NCBI GenBank assembly: GCA_002354055.1 | Contig: DEKW01000020.1 | Span: 62,001-126,000, forward strand | DNA: 64,000 bases | Reading direction: 5' to 3' | From: Bacteroidales bacterium UBA2712 | GTDB lineage: Bacteria; Bacteroidota; Bacteroidia; Bacteroidales; Paludibacteraceae | In this document: positions 53,897-63,504 of the stretch, piece after piece | Layout: each line of letters starts with the position of its first letter | Position numbering within the stretch: position 1 is the stretch's first letter | Notes under the pieces: model-generated | Seen by the model: the letters and a program-made list of their open reading frames with translations, nothing else | Told to the model about the DNA's origin: nothing | Databases searched by the model: none | Translations under genes and position numbers: made by a program

Positions 53897-55324
53897 TTAA
53901 AAGAAGAGTTTCAAAATATCATTTCCATTCGCGAAGATCAAGAGTGCCAACAAGAGCCAGAAACCGATCTCGTTCGCCCGCTCGAGGAACTTATCGCTGG
54001 GCTTATGCCGCGTGATAATCTCTACCAGCAGGAAGAGGATGTATCCGCCATCGAGCGCAGGGATCGGCAGGAAGTTCATGAACGCCAGAATGATGCTCAA
54101 GAAGGCCGTCATGTGCCAGAACAAGTACCAGCTCCATACGGACGGGAACATCGAACCGATGGCTCCGAAGCCGCCGAGCGACTGCGCGCCCTCTTTGGTG
54201 AAGACGAGGCGGAACTGCTTGACGTAACTCTCCAATATCTCCCATCCGTAACGGATACCTGCAGGGATGGATTGCAGGAACGTATAGGATGTATGCTCCA
54301 TCTGCAGGTCGATGCGCGCCTGGATGCCTAACATACATTGATCACCCAAGAAGACGCGGGCGGTCTGCAACTCGCCATTGCGGTAATAACCGACGGAGAT
54401 GGAGTCGCAAGGATGCCGACGCAGCTCCTGCGACATCTCGTAATACGACGGTGTTGGCTGGTCTGCAACGGAAACGACGCTATCGCCTTTCTGGAGACCG
54501 GCATAGTACGCCGGAAAATCCGGAAGCACCGTGTCAATCACGCACGGGATCCACTCAGCAAGAAGCACAAAAGGCTGTTTCTGGTAGTTCTTATCCGCGC
54601 GTTTCTTCTCACGCTCCACGCGGTCGTACTCGTTCTGATACGCCAAGAGACGGTTTCCCAAATCTTCGCTCATCGTCAGAGCCACCGTGTCTTCGCCTCG
54701 AAGAACGACTACATCGCGCTTGCCTTCGATGATAAGCGCCTGGACGATGTCGCCGCGCAACTCCGGCTCTACACCGTTGATGGTCAAGATCTTATCTTTC
54801 TGCTGAAATCCTTCGTCCAGCATGATCTGCGAGAAATACAATCCCTCCGTAGCGTTTCTGAGCGGCAGCGTGTCCGAGCCCCAATGCCAGAGAAGCATCG
54901 CGAAGATCACGAGAGCGCCGACGAAATTAACTAAAATACCTCCGAGGATGATGAGCAGTCGTTGCCAAGCCGGTTTGGAACGGAACTCCCACTCCTGCGG
55001 CTCGGCCGCCAAGTCATCCGTCGAGTGCGTCTCATCGACCATGCCGGCTATTGCACAATAGCCTCCGAAAGGCAGCCATCCGATGCCCCACTCCGTGGTC
55101 TCGGGATGCGCCTCCCACTCCTTGTCTTCGTTCGGCGCAAAGAACTTGAAATGCCATTTTCCGTCGAACTTCTTTGCCCGAAAGAGGCTGATCCAAGGAT
55201 TGAAGAACAGATAGAATTTCTCCACGCGGACGTGGAAGATCTTTGCGAACGTAAAATGCCCCAACTCGTGTATCAACACGAGAAACGAAAGGGCGAGTAT
55301 CAATTGAATTGCTTGTATCATCAA
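53897..55324 (-). CDS. rseP: Site-2 intramembrane protease RseP
   Basis: 475 residues. Zinc protease motif HELGH at about residues 20-24 in the first membrane helix, PDZ-like periplasmic segments (GFQQKDKILTINGVEPELRGD, shown in part), and the C-terminal helices with MNFLPIPALDGGYILF carrying the third zinc ligand. Cuts anti-sigma factors and residual signal peptides. Two adjacent ATG codons (55324, 55321) start it, next to a repeat array, 16 bp after dxr. Confidence 0.93.
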   Translation of the reverse strand: MMIQAIQLILALSFLVLIHELGHFTFAKIFHVRVEKFYLFFNPWISLFRAKKFDGKWHFKFFAPNEDKEWEAHPETTEWGIGWLPFGGYCAIAGMVDETHSTDDLAAEPQEWEFRSKPAWQRLLIILGGILVNFVGALVIFAMLLWHWGSDTLPLRNATEGLYFSQIMLDEGFQQKDKILTINGVEPELRGDIVQALIIEGKRDVVVLRGEDTVALTMSEDLGNRLLAYQNEYDRVEREKKRADKNYQKQPFVLLAEWIPCVIDTVLPDFPAYYAGLQKGDSVVSVADQPTPSYYEMSQELRRHPCDSISVGYYRNGELQTARVFLGDQCMLGIQARIDLQMEHTSYTFLQSIPAGIRYGWEILESYVKQFRLVFTKEGAQSLGGFGAIGSMFPSVWSWYLFWHMTAFLSIILAFMNFLPIPALDGGYILFLLVEIITRHKPSDKFLERANEIGFWLLLALLIFANGNDILKLFF

Positions 55325-55363
55325 ATCATTTACTATTTGGTCATTTACTATTTACCATTTCTT
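55321..55363. repeat. AAATGGT/AAATAGT array at the dxr/rseP junction
   Basis: On the minus strand the units aaatggt, aaatagt, aaatgac, caaatag, taaatga run from the last dxr codons (EEMVNSK stop) to the rseP ATG. It therefore encodes the dxr C-terminus and supplies the rseP start region. Confidence 0.75.
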
Positions 55364-56504
55364 CTGCGATTTTCCGGGCTTCGAGATCGGTTGCCACATA
55401 ATCTTCGTACGTCGGTTTGGCGATGAAGGCGGCCTTTGTCATGGTCTCGGAGATGATGTCGGACATCTGCAGGAAGCCGCAGCGGTTCTCTCGGAAAGCG
55501 AGGTTAGCCACCTCGTTTGCGGCATTCAGGACACAGGGGATGTTTCCACCTCGGCGCATCGCTTCGTATGCCAGGCCGAGATTCGGGAAGCGTTCCAAGT
55601 CCGGTTTCTCAAACGTCAGGTTCTTGAGCGCAAAGAGATCCGCACGGGGAAAATCGCTTGCCAACCGTTCCGGGAAAGAGAGGGCGTATTGTATCGGCAG
55701 CCGCATGTCCGGTGCACCTAATTGTGCCTTGATAGCGCCATCGGTAAACTGAACCGCGGAATGTACAATCGACTGCGGATGAACGAGCACTTCGATCTTC
55801 TCCACCGGCACGCCGAAGAGCCATTTGGCTTCGATGACTTCAAATCCTTTGTTCATCATCGAGGCGGAGTCGATCGTGATCTTCGCGCCCATCTCCCAAT
55901 TCGGGTGTTTGAGTGCATCAGCTGCGGTAACGGTCTCCATCTGCTCGCGGGTAAACGTACGGAAAGGTCCGCCGGAAGCGGTCAGGAGGATCTTCTCTAT
56001 CTCCGAGCGGTCTTCGCCTACAAGAGACTGGAAGATCGCGGAATGTTCGCTATCGACGGGGAGTATAGGTGCATGGTGTTGGACTGCCAGTTCACAGATG
56101 ATCTCTCCGGCTACAACCAGCGTCTCTTTGTTCGCAAGCGCAATCGTCTTACCGGCTTTGATCGCTTCTATCGTGGGGCGCAGACCGGCATAGCCGACCA
56201 TCGCAGCGACCACGATATCTACCGAACCCATCGTCACCACTTCCGCTATCGCGTCCGCGCCGGTCCATACCTTGCCTTCAAAGTGGATAGCCGAGAGCTG
56301 AGAGCTGAGAGCTTCGTACAGGCTCTCATCGGCGATGCAGACTACCTCCGGATGAAACTCCTTCGCCTGAGCGACCAACAGGTCAATACTCCTGTTAGCG
56401 CAGAGCGCGTACACGCCGTAACGCTCCGGATAAGCACGAACAACATCCAGTGTCTGGGTGCCTATCGAACCCGTCGAACCAAGGATACAAAGCTGCTTTA
56501 CCAT
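55341..56504 (-). CDS. dxr: 1-deoxy-D-xylulose 5-phosphate reductoisomerase
   Basis: 387 residues. Second enzyme of the MEP isoprenoid pathway. LGSTGSIGTQTLDV is the NADPH-binding loop; NKETLVVAGE, PVDSEHSAIFQ and the GGPFRTF and SASMMNKGFEVIEAKWLF stretches hold the metal and substrate ligands. A GAGAGCT array (56293-56313) encodes part of a helix (EALSSQLSA) on the N-terminal domain. Overlaps the upstream M23-like gene by 7 nt. Confidence 0.96.
   Translation of the reverse strand: MVKQLCILGSTGSIGTQTLDVVRAYPERYGVYALCANRSIDLLVAQAKEFHPEVVCIADESLYEALSSQLSAIHFEGKVWTGADAIAEVVTMGSVDIVVAAMVGYAGLRPTIEAIKAGKTIALANKETLVVAGEIICELAVQHHAPILPVDSEHSAIFQSLVGEDRSEIEKILLTASGGPFRTFTREQMETVTAADALKHPNWEMGAKITIDSASMMNKGFEVIEAKWLFGVPVEKIEVLVHPQSIVHSAVQFTDGAIKAQLGAPDMRLPIQYALSFPERLASDFPRADLFALKNLTFEKPDLERFPNLGLAYEAMRRGGNIPCVLNAANEVANLAFRENRCGFLQMSDIISETMTKAAFIAKPTYEDYVATDLEARKIAEEMVNSK
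56293..56313. repeat. In-frame GAGAGCT array in dxr
   Basis: Three perfect gagagct units (21 nt, seven codons) within the NADPH-domain coding region. Confidence 0.75.
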
Positions 56505-57307
56505 ACAATCACCTCCTCCGGGTTAACGAATTGTCCACCGTCCCATAACTCGATGGAGACATTCTTCTCGCCGTCCATGATTCCCAATGACTCGCCGCGT
56601 TCAACCATGGTGCCTTGGCTCTTGAGCACGCGGCTCACATGGCGGTAGATAGTGGTGAACGAGCCGTTCTGGAGAGCTATCAAATAGGTGTTATCCGCCA
56701 GCCGCTCCACAGACACCAAAGTGCCCCGGGTGGTCGCCATGACATTCTCTCCTTTGGTCGTGCGGACGGAGATACTATACTCATGCAGATCCGGCCGCGC
56801 AGATTGCTCTATCACGCCGCGCACGGGGCGATAGAGCTGCCGTACGGTACGCGTCACCGTGTTGTCGAAGAGCATCAGCCGGTCTTTCTCTTTCTGCTCG
56901 TATTGCGCCTTGAAAGCCTCTGTCGCTTCGCTGCTCTGCGCTACCAACTGCGCCCGCTCCACACGTTGCAATGAGTCAAGGCTCTGCACGCTGTCGGTCT
57001 CAATATCTCCGGCTGTCAGTTGTTTGATGACATCGAGATAGCGGCGCTGAGTCGTCAGATCCGCCTGCAGGCTATCGACCCGCGCGGACTCCTGAACCAG
57101 CTGCTGACGCAGGCTCTCGCTATAGCCAGGCAGGATGTTACGAATCGGCGTATAGACGATGAGGATCGACAGGAGCACAATGAGCGCCACAATCATGATT
57201 GTAATCATGCTGATCGCTCCCAACAGACTTACGCGGATGTGAAACACCTCGTGCAATGTCCGGTCGTCCAGCATCGCCAAGCGATATTTATTTCTCTTAC
57301 TTGCCAT
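56498..57307 (-). CDS. M23-peptidase-like envelope protein without catalytic motifs
   Basis: 269 residues: a cytoplasmic basic start, one membrane helix (about 33-55, MIVALIVLLSILIVYTP), a coiled coil (60-135) and a C-terminal LytM/M23 fold. The zinc ligands are lost: the usual GxxxHxxxD is absent, and the final HxH strand reads NVSIELWDGG. It therefore resembles EnvC/NlpD-type regulatory LytM proteins and may activate an amidase. Lies between the fumarase gene and dxr. Confidence 0.8.
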   Translation of the reverse strand: MASKRNKYRLAMLDDRTLHEVFHIRVSLLGAISMITIMIVALIVLLSILIVYTPIRNILPGYSESLRQQLVQESARVDSLQADLTTQRRYLDVIKQLTAGDIETDSVQSLDSLQRVERAQLVAQSSEATEAFKAQYEQKEKDRLMLFDNTVTRTVRQLYRPVRGVIEQSARPDLHEYSISVRTTKGENVMATTRGTLVSVERLADNTYLIALQNGSFTTIYRHVSRVLKSQGTMVERGESLGIMDGEKNVSIELWDGGQFVNPEEVIVW

Positions 57308-57313
57308 TAGTTC

Positions 57314-57344
57314 GAATTACGGGATTACGTAATTACGGAATTAC
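57314..57344. repeat. GAATTAC array at the fumarase 3' end
   Basis: 8-nt-period units gaattac, gggattac, gtaattac, ggaattac on the + strand. The fumarase stop codon (minus strand, 57341-57343) lies inside it. Confidence 0.75.
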
Positions 57345-59002
57345 GAAAGGATAGTGCAGCCTGCGCAGGGCTTCAACTGCTTGAAGAAGTCATTGCCCTT
57401 GTCATCCACGAGGATGAATGCCGGGAAGTTCTCCACTTCAATCTTCCAGATGGCTTCCATACCGAGTTCCGGGTACTCGACACACTCGATGGACTTGATA
57501 TTGTTCTGCGCCAGGATAGCTGCCGGACCACCGATCGAACCGAGGTAGAAGCCGCCGTGTTTCTGGCAAGCGTTAGTGACGTCGATGGAGCGGTTACCCT
57601 TTGCGAGCATGATCAGCGAACCGCCATGATCCTGGAACTCATCTACGTACGGATCCATACGTCCTGCCGTAGTCGGGCCCATCGAACCGCAAGCCATGCC
57701 TGCAGGAGTCTTCGCCGGACCGGCATAGTAAATCGGGTGGTTCTTGAGGTACTCCGGCATCGGTTCGCCTGCATCCAGACGCGCTTTGATCTTCGCGTGA
57801 GCGATGTCGCGGCCGACAATGATAGTGCCGTTGAGGGAAAGACGCGTACCAATCGGGTATTTCGTCAGGATCGCGCAAACGTCCTTCATCGGCTGGTTGA
57901 GGTCGATACGTACTGCATCGCCTTCGCCCGCCTGACGCAGCTCCTCGGGAATGAGAGAAGCGGGGTTGTTATCCAGTTTCTCAATCCATATACCGTCTTT
58001 GTTGATCTTACATTTGATATTACGGTCCGCCGAGCAGCTTACGCCCAAGCCAATCGGACAGCTGGCGCCGTGACGCGGCAGACGAACGACACGTACGTCG
58101 TGCGCCATGTACTTTCCGCCGAACTGCGCGCCAAGACCGATCTTGTAGGCCTCCTGCAGCAGCTGTTTCTCCAACTCCACATCGCGGAAAGCACGACCTG
58201 TTTCGTCGCCCGTCGTCGGCAGCGAGTCGTAATAGTGGGTCGAAGCGAGTTTCACGGTCAGCAGGTTCTTCTCTGCCGAAGTGCCACCGATGACGATAGC
58301 GATGTGGTAAGGCGGACAAGCTGCCGTTCCGAGGGATTTCATCTTCTCTACAAGGAAAGGAATGAGCGTGCCGGGGTTCTGGATACGGGCTTTGGTCTCC
58401 TGATAGAGATAGGTCTTGTTCGCAGAACCGCCACCCTTGGTCACGCAAAGGAAACGGTACTCCATGCCTTCGGTTGCCTCCAGATCAATCTGCGCCGGCA
58501 GGTTGCATTTGGTATTCACCTCGTCGTACATATTGAGCGGCGCGTTCTGGCTGTAACGCAGATTGCACTCGGTATAGGTGTTATACACGCCACGGGAAAG
58601 TGCCTCTTTGTCCTCAAATCCAGTCCACACATGCTGTCCTTTCTCGCCATGGATGATAGCCGTTCCGGTATCCTGACACAGCGGCAGCTGGCCTTTGCAA
58701 GCCACTTCGGCGTTACGCAGGAAAGTGAGCGCTACGTATTTGTCGTTCGCCGAAGCCTCCGGGTCACGCAGGATTTTTGCCACCTGCTCGTTATGCGAGC
58801 GACGAAGCATAAAACTCACGTCATGGAAAGCCTGCTGCGCCATGAGGGTCAATGCCTCCGGCTCAACCAGCAAAATCTGTTCCTTCTTATCCGAACCTTG
58901 AAAGCTGACTTCCGTAAGCCGCACATGGTCTTTGGTCAGCAAATAATACTCAGTCTCGTCTTTTCCGAGCTGAAACATCGGTGCATATTTAAACTCTGCC
59001 AT
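57341..59002 (-). CDS. Class I fumarate hydratase (iron-sulfur)
   Basis: 553 residues, the full fused alpha-beta form of class I fumarases (FumA/FumB type) with an oxygen-sensitive 4Fe-4S cluster. Visible motifs: [31 protein letters not shown] and [12 protein letters not shown]. Interconverts fumarate and malate in the TCA or reductive branch. First gene of an eight-gene operon ending with rlmN, with its own strong promoter. Confidence 0.94.
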   Translation of the reverse strand: MAEFKYAPMFQLGKDETEYYLLTKDHVRLTEVSFQGSDKKEQILLVEPEALTLMAQQAFHDVSFMLRRSHNEQVAKILRDPEASANDKYVALTFLRNAEVACKGQLPLCQDTGTAIIHGEKGQHVWTGFEDKEALSRGVYNTYTECNLRYSQNAPLNMYDEVNTKCNLPAQIDLEATEGMEYRFLCVTKGGGSANKTYLYQETKARIQNPGTLIPFLVEKMKSLGTAACPPYHIAIVIGGTSAEKNLLTVKLASTHYYDSLPTTGDETGRAFRDVELEKQLLQEAYKIGLGAQFGGKYMAHDVRVVRLPRHGASCPIGLGVSCSADRNIKCKINKDGIWIEKLDNNPASLIPEELRQAGEGDAVRIDLNQPMKDVCAILTKYPIGTRLSLNGTIIVGRDIAHAKIKARLDAGEPMPEYLKNHPIYYAGPAKTPAGMACGSMGPTTAGRMDPYVDEFQDHGGSLIMLAKGNRSIDVTNACQKHGGFYLGSIGGPAAILAQNNIKSIECVEYPELGMEAIWKIEVENFPAFILVDDKGNDFFKQLKPCAGCTILS

Positions 59003-59039
59003 ATATAGATATTTTTAATTATCAATTAAAAAACGGCCA

Positions 59040-59071
59040 CAAAGGTACAACTTTTTTTTGACATATGCAAA
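59040..59071 (-). promoter_or_regulatory. Promoter of the fumarase-dxr-rseP-rlmN operon
   Basis: On the minus strand, TTTGCATATGTC at 59060-59071 and TACCTTTG at 59040-59047, 20-nt spacing. Confidence 0.75.
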
Positions 59072-59356
59072 TATGCGCGCATTTTTATCTGATTTTTAAG
59101 AGAAAATGGATGGGAGAAGGACAGGGCGTACTGCGGAGTAAGTGACTACGATTAGGGTACGTTATGGGTAGTACAATAACTAACGAATATCCAACGAATC
59201 ACTAACTAATCACTAACGATTGGACTATCGGTGGAGCTGATTTGAGCCGTGAATAAAACTGATTTGAGTCAGTTCCTATACAAAAAAAATGACAGTGCAA
59301 ATTTTTATACAAGCGGCATCCGATGCCGGGGAAAAGAAGAAGAATAAATAGGTTAC
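59072..59356. other. Noncoding gap with degenerate repeats and one hairpin
   Basis: No gene seen. Contains irregular ACTAACGAATC-type repeats (about 59188-59222), two gctgatttgag/actgatttgag blocks (59235-59275) and a hairpin CGGCATCCGATGCCG (59313-59327) with the + strand purine tail GGGAAAAGAAGAAG, the same unit as in arrays A, B and D. Confidence 0.6.
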
Positions 59357-62092
59357 TTATAATAATACCACTTCGGCGGTGGATACTCCCTTTTCCTTAT
59401 GTATCCGAATCTGCTTCTCAATCGTTTTCAGTTCCGGTACATGCGATATCACGCCAATCAATCTATTGCCTTCCTGCGATAGTTTTTGCAAGGTGTTTCG
59501 TGCTTGAATACGGCTTTCCTCATCCAGAGAACCGAAACCTTCGTCCACAAACATAGTGTCGAGATGAATGCCGCCGGCGGATGATTGTATCTCGTCGCTC
59601 AGACCAAGCGCCAACGAGAGAGAGGCCATGAAGGATTCTCCGCCGGAAAGGCCTTTTACGGTACGAGTAGTTCCGCTATGATGGTCAATTACATCGAGAT
59701 CCAATCCGCTCTGCTGTGCGTTATTTGATGCCTCTTTCTTGCGACGCAACTCATATTGGTTATTGGTCATCTTCAGTAGCCGCAAATTGGCTTTTCGGAT
59801 GATGCGCTCGAAATAAGCAGAGAGGATATAGGTCTCCAGCATGATTTTCTCTTTGCCGGACAGCTGGCCAGACATAGTGTCGTTTAGCGTCTTAAGCCAT
59901 TGGAAACGCTCTTCAATCCCTTTCATCTCTTTTTCTTTGCTGCTTAACCTTTCTTTAGCGGATTGGTTCTGACTTGTCCTGCCTTCGATTGCTGTTACGA
60001 ACGGAGCGATATGGTCATTTATCTCATCCTGAGCCGCCCGCCGCTTAGCTTCTTCTTCAGTTTTGTTGATTTGGACTACTTTTTCTAAGGTCTCTTTCAG
60101 CGTTTTGATGGTTGCTTTTGCTTCCGCAATCTTTTGTTGGATGGCGGTCAATGTGTTTTGGGCTGTGTCGATGGCTGCCTGTTTGGCAGTAGCCTCCTTT
60201 CGTAGTCTATTTATTTCCACTTTGGCTTCTGCTACATTCTTGAATGTGCATTTTGCACGCAGCGCTTCGATTTGTGCCGTTGCATTGTCGCGGTCCGCAA
60301 TGGCTTTTGTTTTAGTTTCTCTAAGTGCCTTTTCATACTCCAATCCGCTTGTACGTTTTGCCTCGTTATTGCGCAGTAATCCGGGGATGGCTTTTTTGCG
60401 TTCTACATTTTTTGTGACAGACTCTAATTGCTTTCGCAGTTCCTGAATCTGCTCGGGTAATGTAACCAAGTCTGTTTTTTCAGCGCTATATCCCAATCCT
60501 TTCAACCGTATTTCTTCCGATTGGACAGAACTTTGCAATCCTGCGCATATATTGGATTGATCAATGGCTGCATTTCGCTTTTGCTCTGCTATCCCTTTCT
60601 GTTTCTCCAGTTGTTCTTTGGATGGAGCGTCTTCGGCTTTTTGCGCTTTGGCGGGATGGTGAGTAGATCCGCAAACCGGACAAGGTTTACCTTCTTCTAA
60701 CATCTCTGCCAGAATCCCCGCTTGCGCAGCATAGAAGAGACTTGTTTTTTGGCTCAACTCATTCTCAGCTGCCTTCGCATCATTATCCAGTTCTATATAT
60801 TTGTCGCGCGCAGTACGGAGCAATGTCCGGTTCCTTTCCAGCGCGGTCAAATCTGTTTGGTATCGGGTAATCTTTTCTAATTGTGCCTGAATCTTTGCAT
60901 GCTCCGTCTCCGGATTCCCCAATTCTTCCAATTCTGCATTCAGCCTTTCATGCTCCTCATTCAGCTTTTTTAATGCTGATTGGCATTTCGCTTCTATGCC
61001 ATTCGGACCTTCGATATCCTGTAGCGTTCTTTGCGCCTCAGCTAATTTACCTTGGTACTCGTCTAAAGACTGATAATCGCCTAAATTGCCCTCTATCCGT
61101 GCTGCTTGTCCGTTTAACTGCGATATGTCCTCCCCTGCTGTTTTGGCATCGCTTAATGCTTTTTCTTTCGCCGGTTTTTCCTCTTGCTCCAATCGGCGCA
61201 GTTTCTCCTGCTCTTTAGGCAGTTGCTCTGCTGCTGATTCATGGCTTCGGATGACTGCCAAATTCACCTCACACTGTTTGATGATAGCATCTTGTTCCTC
61301 TCTCTTCCGTTGCACTTCTTCGAGAGCAGCCTTATCCTCAGCAAGAATAGCATCGATAATTTCTATCATCCGGGATATTGAGATAAATTGTTTGTTGTCT
61401 TGCGCTTGCGCCAAAGTCGGCTGGAACTCCGAACCTTCGGCGCATTGTACGCCGCCCATGATGGTATTAATGGATACTTTTGTGTCATCGTATTGCTTCT
61501 TTCCATCGCTAAAAGCTTGAGATACTTTGTCCTGCAGCGTCTTGTAGTTCTCTGTCCTGAATATCTTACGGAAAAGTGGCAGTCGCTCTTTGGTCTCCGC
61601 CATCAGCAGTTTCATGAAATCGCCTTGGGCAATCATGGCTATCTGGGAGAACTGGTCGCGGTTGATACCTAATATCTCCTGGATTTTGGCGTCCACCTCT
61701 TTGGTCTTGCTGATGGTCGTTCCATCCGGACATACCAATGTAGCGCCCGCAGAAACGCCTGTCAGTCCTTCTCCGCGTTCTTTCTTGCGCTCATAGTCCA
61801 TCCATCGGCAAATCTCGTATTTTTTATCCGCGTATTCAAAACAGAGTGTGACCTCTGTCTGGTCGGTCGGTAGCGCCATGGAGCACCGAAGCACATGTGT
61901 GTCTTTGCTTCTGTATTCTCCGCTCATAGAGCCGTATAGCGCATAGAGAATGGCGTCAAAGATAGTTGTTTTACCGCTTCCCGTATCGCCGGTTATCAGA
62001 TACAGGCCTTGAGTGCCTAACTTGTCGAAATCGATGGTTTGCTTCTCGGCATAGGAGCCGAAATACTGTAATGTCAATTGAATAGGTCTCAT
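59357..62092 (-). CDS. sbcC: Exonuclease subunit SbcC
   Basis: 911 residues, Rad50/SMC-type ATPase. Walker A GDTGSGKTTIFDA near residue 35, long coiled-coil arms on either side of a zinc hook CPVCGS at about 470, and the C-terminal signature GLSGGESFMASLSLALGLSD with Walker B TMFVDEGFGSLD. With SbcD it cleaves DNA hairpins and protein-blocked ends. This is notable beside genome islands full of hairpins, though the enzyme is widespread. Overlaps sbcD by 4 nt. Confidence 0.95.
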   Translation of the reverse strand: MRPIQLTLQYFGSYAEKQTIDFDKLGTQGLYLITGDTGSGKTTIFDAILYALYGSMSGEYRSKDTHVLRCSMALPTDQTEVTLCFEYADKKYEICRWMDYERKKERGEGLTGVSAGATLVCPDGTTISKTKEVDAKIQEILGINRDQFSQIAMIAQGDFMKLLMAETKERLPLFRKIFRTENYKTLQDKVSQAFSDGKKQYDDTKVSINTIMGGVQCAEGSEFQPTLAQAQDNKQFISISRMIEIIDAILAEDKAALEEVQRKREEQDAIIKQCEVNLAVIRSHESAAEQLPKEQEKLRRLEQEEKPAKEKALSDAKTAGEDISQLNGQAARIEGNLGDYQSLDEYQGKLAEAQRTLQDIEGPNGIEAKCQSALKKLNEEHERLNAELEELGNPETEHAKIQAQLEKITRYQTDLTALERNRTLLRTARDKYIELDNDAKAAENELSQKTSLFYAAQAGILAEMLEEGKPCPVCGSTHHPAKAQKAEDAPSKEQLEKQKGIAEQKRNAAIDQSNICAGLQSSVQSEEIRLKGLGYSAEKTDLVTLPEQIQELRKQLESVTKNVERKKAIPGLLRNNEAKRTSGLEYEKALRETKTKAIADRDNATAQIEALRAKCTFKNVAEAKVEINRLRKEATAKQAAIDTAQNTLTAIQQKIAEAKATIKTLKETLEKVVQINKTEEEAKRRAAQDEINDHIAPFVTAIEGRTSQNQSAKERLSSKEKEMKGIEERFQWLKTLNDTMSGQLSGKEKIMLETYILSAYFERIIRKANLRLLKMTNNQYELRRKKEASNNAQQSGLDLDVIDHHSGTTRTVKGLSGGESFMASLSLALGLSDEIQSSAGGIHLDTMFVDEGFGSLDEESRIQARNTLQKLSQEGNRLIGVISHVPELKTIEKQIRIHKEKGVSTAEVVLL

Positions 62093-63231
62093 ACAAAAAT
62101 CTCATTTATAAGGTTGGTTACTAATTCGCTTTGTGCTTCGTTCATTGGCTGTCCGTTCTGTTTCTCGAAGAACTCGCTCACTAATTCCTGCGGCGATTTG
62201 TTTTCCACGTTCTCTGCCTCGACTATTTCCTGAATATGCCGCGTACGGGTGTTGTCGTATTGCAGAACCATCGCGAGCGGGTACACGTTCCTTAATTTGT
62301 TCATCGCATCTACTACTTCATCTTCGTCTGTAAGCGTCAACCGCACATACTGATTCTCATATCCTTTCCCGCCATAGAAAGCTTCCGACATCAACTCATC
62401 GTACGTTCCGCGCAAATCCGCCCAATCATGTAATGGCACCAGATCCCGCTCATGGATAGCCATGTCGCCTTTTTCGTTCAATTCGATTAAGCTGACGCTT
62501 TTCTTGTTATGCACTTCCGAAAACGAGTATTTGAGAGGCGAGCCGGAATAGCGTACATGCTTATATTGCACATATTGCGGACGATGCAGATGCCCCAACG
62601 CCACATAGTCAAAATTCTTGACAATCTCTGCATTTACCTCATCTAGTCCGCCTACCACATCCTCTCCGTCACATCGCTCTCCGCCATTGAAATATTGGTG
62701 GGCGACGAGAATGTTCCGTTGTGTATAATCAGGGTGCATGGCTTCTACGGCTTTGGCGATAGCTTCATCATAACTCTCTATCTGTTCGCCGGTCTCTAAG
62801 CTTTCTTTATAGGCTGAGCGTACATCGATCGGTCGGACAAACGGTAATAGGTAGATATGTACATCACCGTGTTCGTCCGGGATGGTAATCTTTTGGGGCA
62901 ATTGGCTGAAAGTCTGAGAGAAATACACACCGTTCTGGCGCATGATCTCTGCTCCGAAAGCCAATCGTTCTGCGCTGTCATGATTGCCGGATAGGATGAC
63001 AACATACCTGCATAAGGAATGGAGATGCGTGATAAAATCGTTCAGCAAACTAACCGCTTCGGCGGATGGGGTAGCGGAGTTATAGACATCTCCTGCAATG
63101 AGAACTACATCAGGCTGTTCTTCCTTGACGATATTCTCAATCCGCTCCAGAATGTACCTTTGGTCTTCTATCATGGAAAACTCATTGACGCGTTTCCCAA
63201 TGTGTAAGTCACTTGTGTGAAGAATTTTCAT
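62089..63231 (-). CDS. sbcD: Exonuclease subunit SbcD
   Basis: 380 residues, Mre11-like manganese-dependent nuclease. Metal-binding motifs SDLHIGK, AGDVYNSA, SGNHDSAERL, and HQYFNG and GHLHRPQ further on; the C-terminal part is the SbcC-binding cap. Forms the SbcCD complex with the overlapping downstream gene. Two promoters lie upstream. Confidence 0.95.
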   Translation of the reverse strand: MKILHTSDLHIGKRVNEFSMIEDQRYILERIENIVKEEQPDVVLIAGDVYNSATPSAEAVSLLNDFITHLHSLCRYVVILSGNHDSAERLAFGAEIMRQNGVYFSQTFSQLPQKITIPDEHGDVHIYLLPFVRPIDVRSAYKESLETGEQIESYDEAIAKAVEAMHPDYTQRNILVAHQYFNGGERCDGEDVVGGLDEVNAEIVKNFDYVALGHLHRPQYVQYKHVRYSGSPLKYSFSEVHNKKSVSLIELNEKGDMAIHERDLVPLHDWADLRGTYDELMSEAFYGGKGYENQYVRLTLTDEDEVVDAMNKLRNVYPLAMVLQYDNTRTRHIQEIVEAENVENKSPQELVSEFFEKQNGQPMNEAQSELVTNLINEIFV

Positions 63232-63355
63232 ATGTATTATGTTATTTTTCCGTGTTAGTTGTTAATTTTTTATAAACAACTTTTCGGCGATTTTTTGTAG
63301 CATTTCTTTTAGACTTATTGTTCCTTGGTGATAAAGTGTGCTTTTGATTTCGGGA

Positions 63356-63387
63356 CAAAAGTACTGAAAAATTTTTACATATACAAA
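63356..63387 (-). promoter_or_regulatory. Proximal promoter of sbcDC
   Basis: On the minus strand, TTTGTATATG beginning at 63387 and TACTTTTG at 63356-63363, 20-nt spacing. Leader about 120 nt. Confidence 0.7.
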
Positions 63388-63459
63388 TTTTCAGGAAAAA
63401 AATCAAATTTTTTTCCATTCAATCATCGTACTTTGTCTATATTTCTCCGATTTCGCGTA

Positions 63460-63489
63460 CAATGATACAACTTTTTTGACATAGGCAAA
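63460..63489 (-). promoter_or_regulatory. Possible distal promoter upstream of sbcDC
   Basis: On the minus strand, TTTGCCTATGTC beginning at 63489 and TATCATTG at 63460-63467 (C-to-A change in the -7 box, 18-nt spacing). Weaker than the proximal one, or possibly decayed. Confidence 0.45.
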
Positions 63490-63504
63490 TATGCGTGCAT
63501 TTTT

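Noticed and set aside
59313..59327. Hairpin downstream of sbcC as an intrinsic terminator
   Set aside because: On the sbcC strand the hairpin is not followed by a T run; the A/G-rich tail lies on the opposite side, as in the other array units.
63246..63420. Frame of about 58 codons on the minus strand upstream of sbcD, basic and Lys-rich
   Set aside because: It runs across the sbcD promoter and AT-rich leader, has no homology I recognise and looks like chance.
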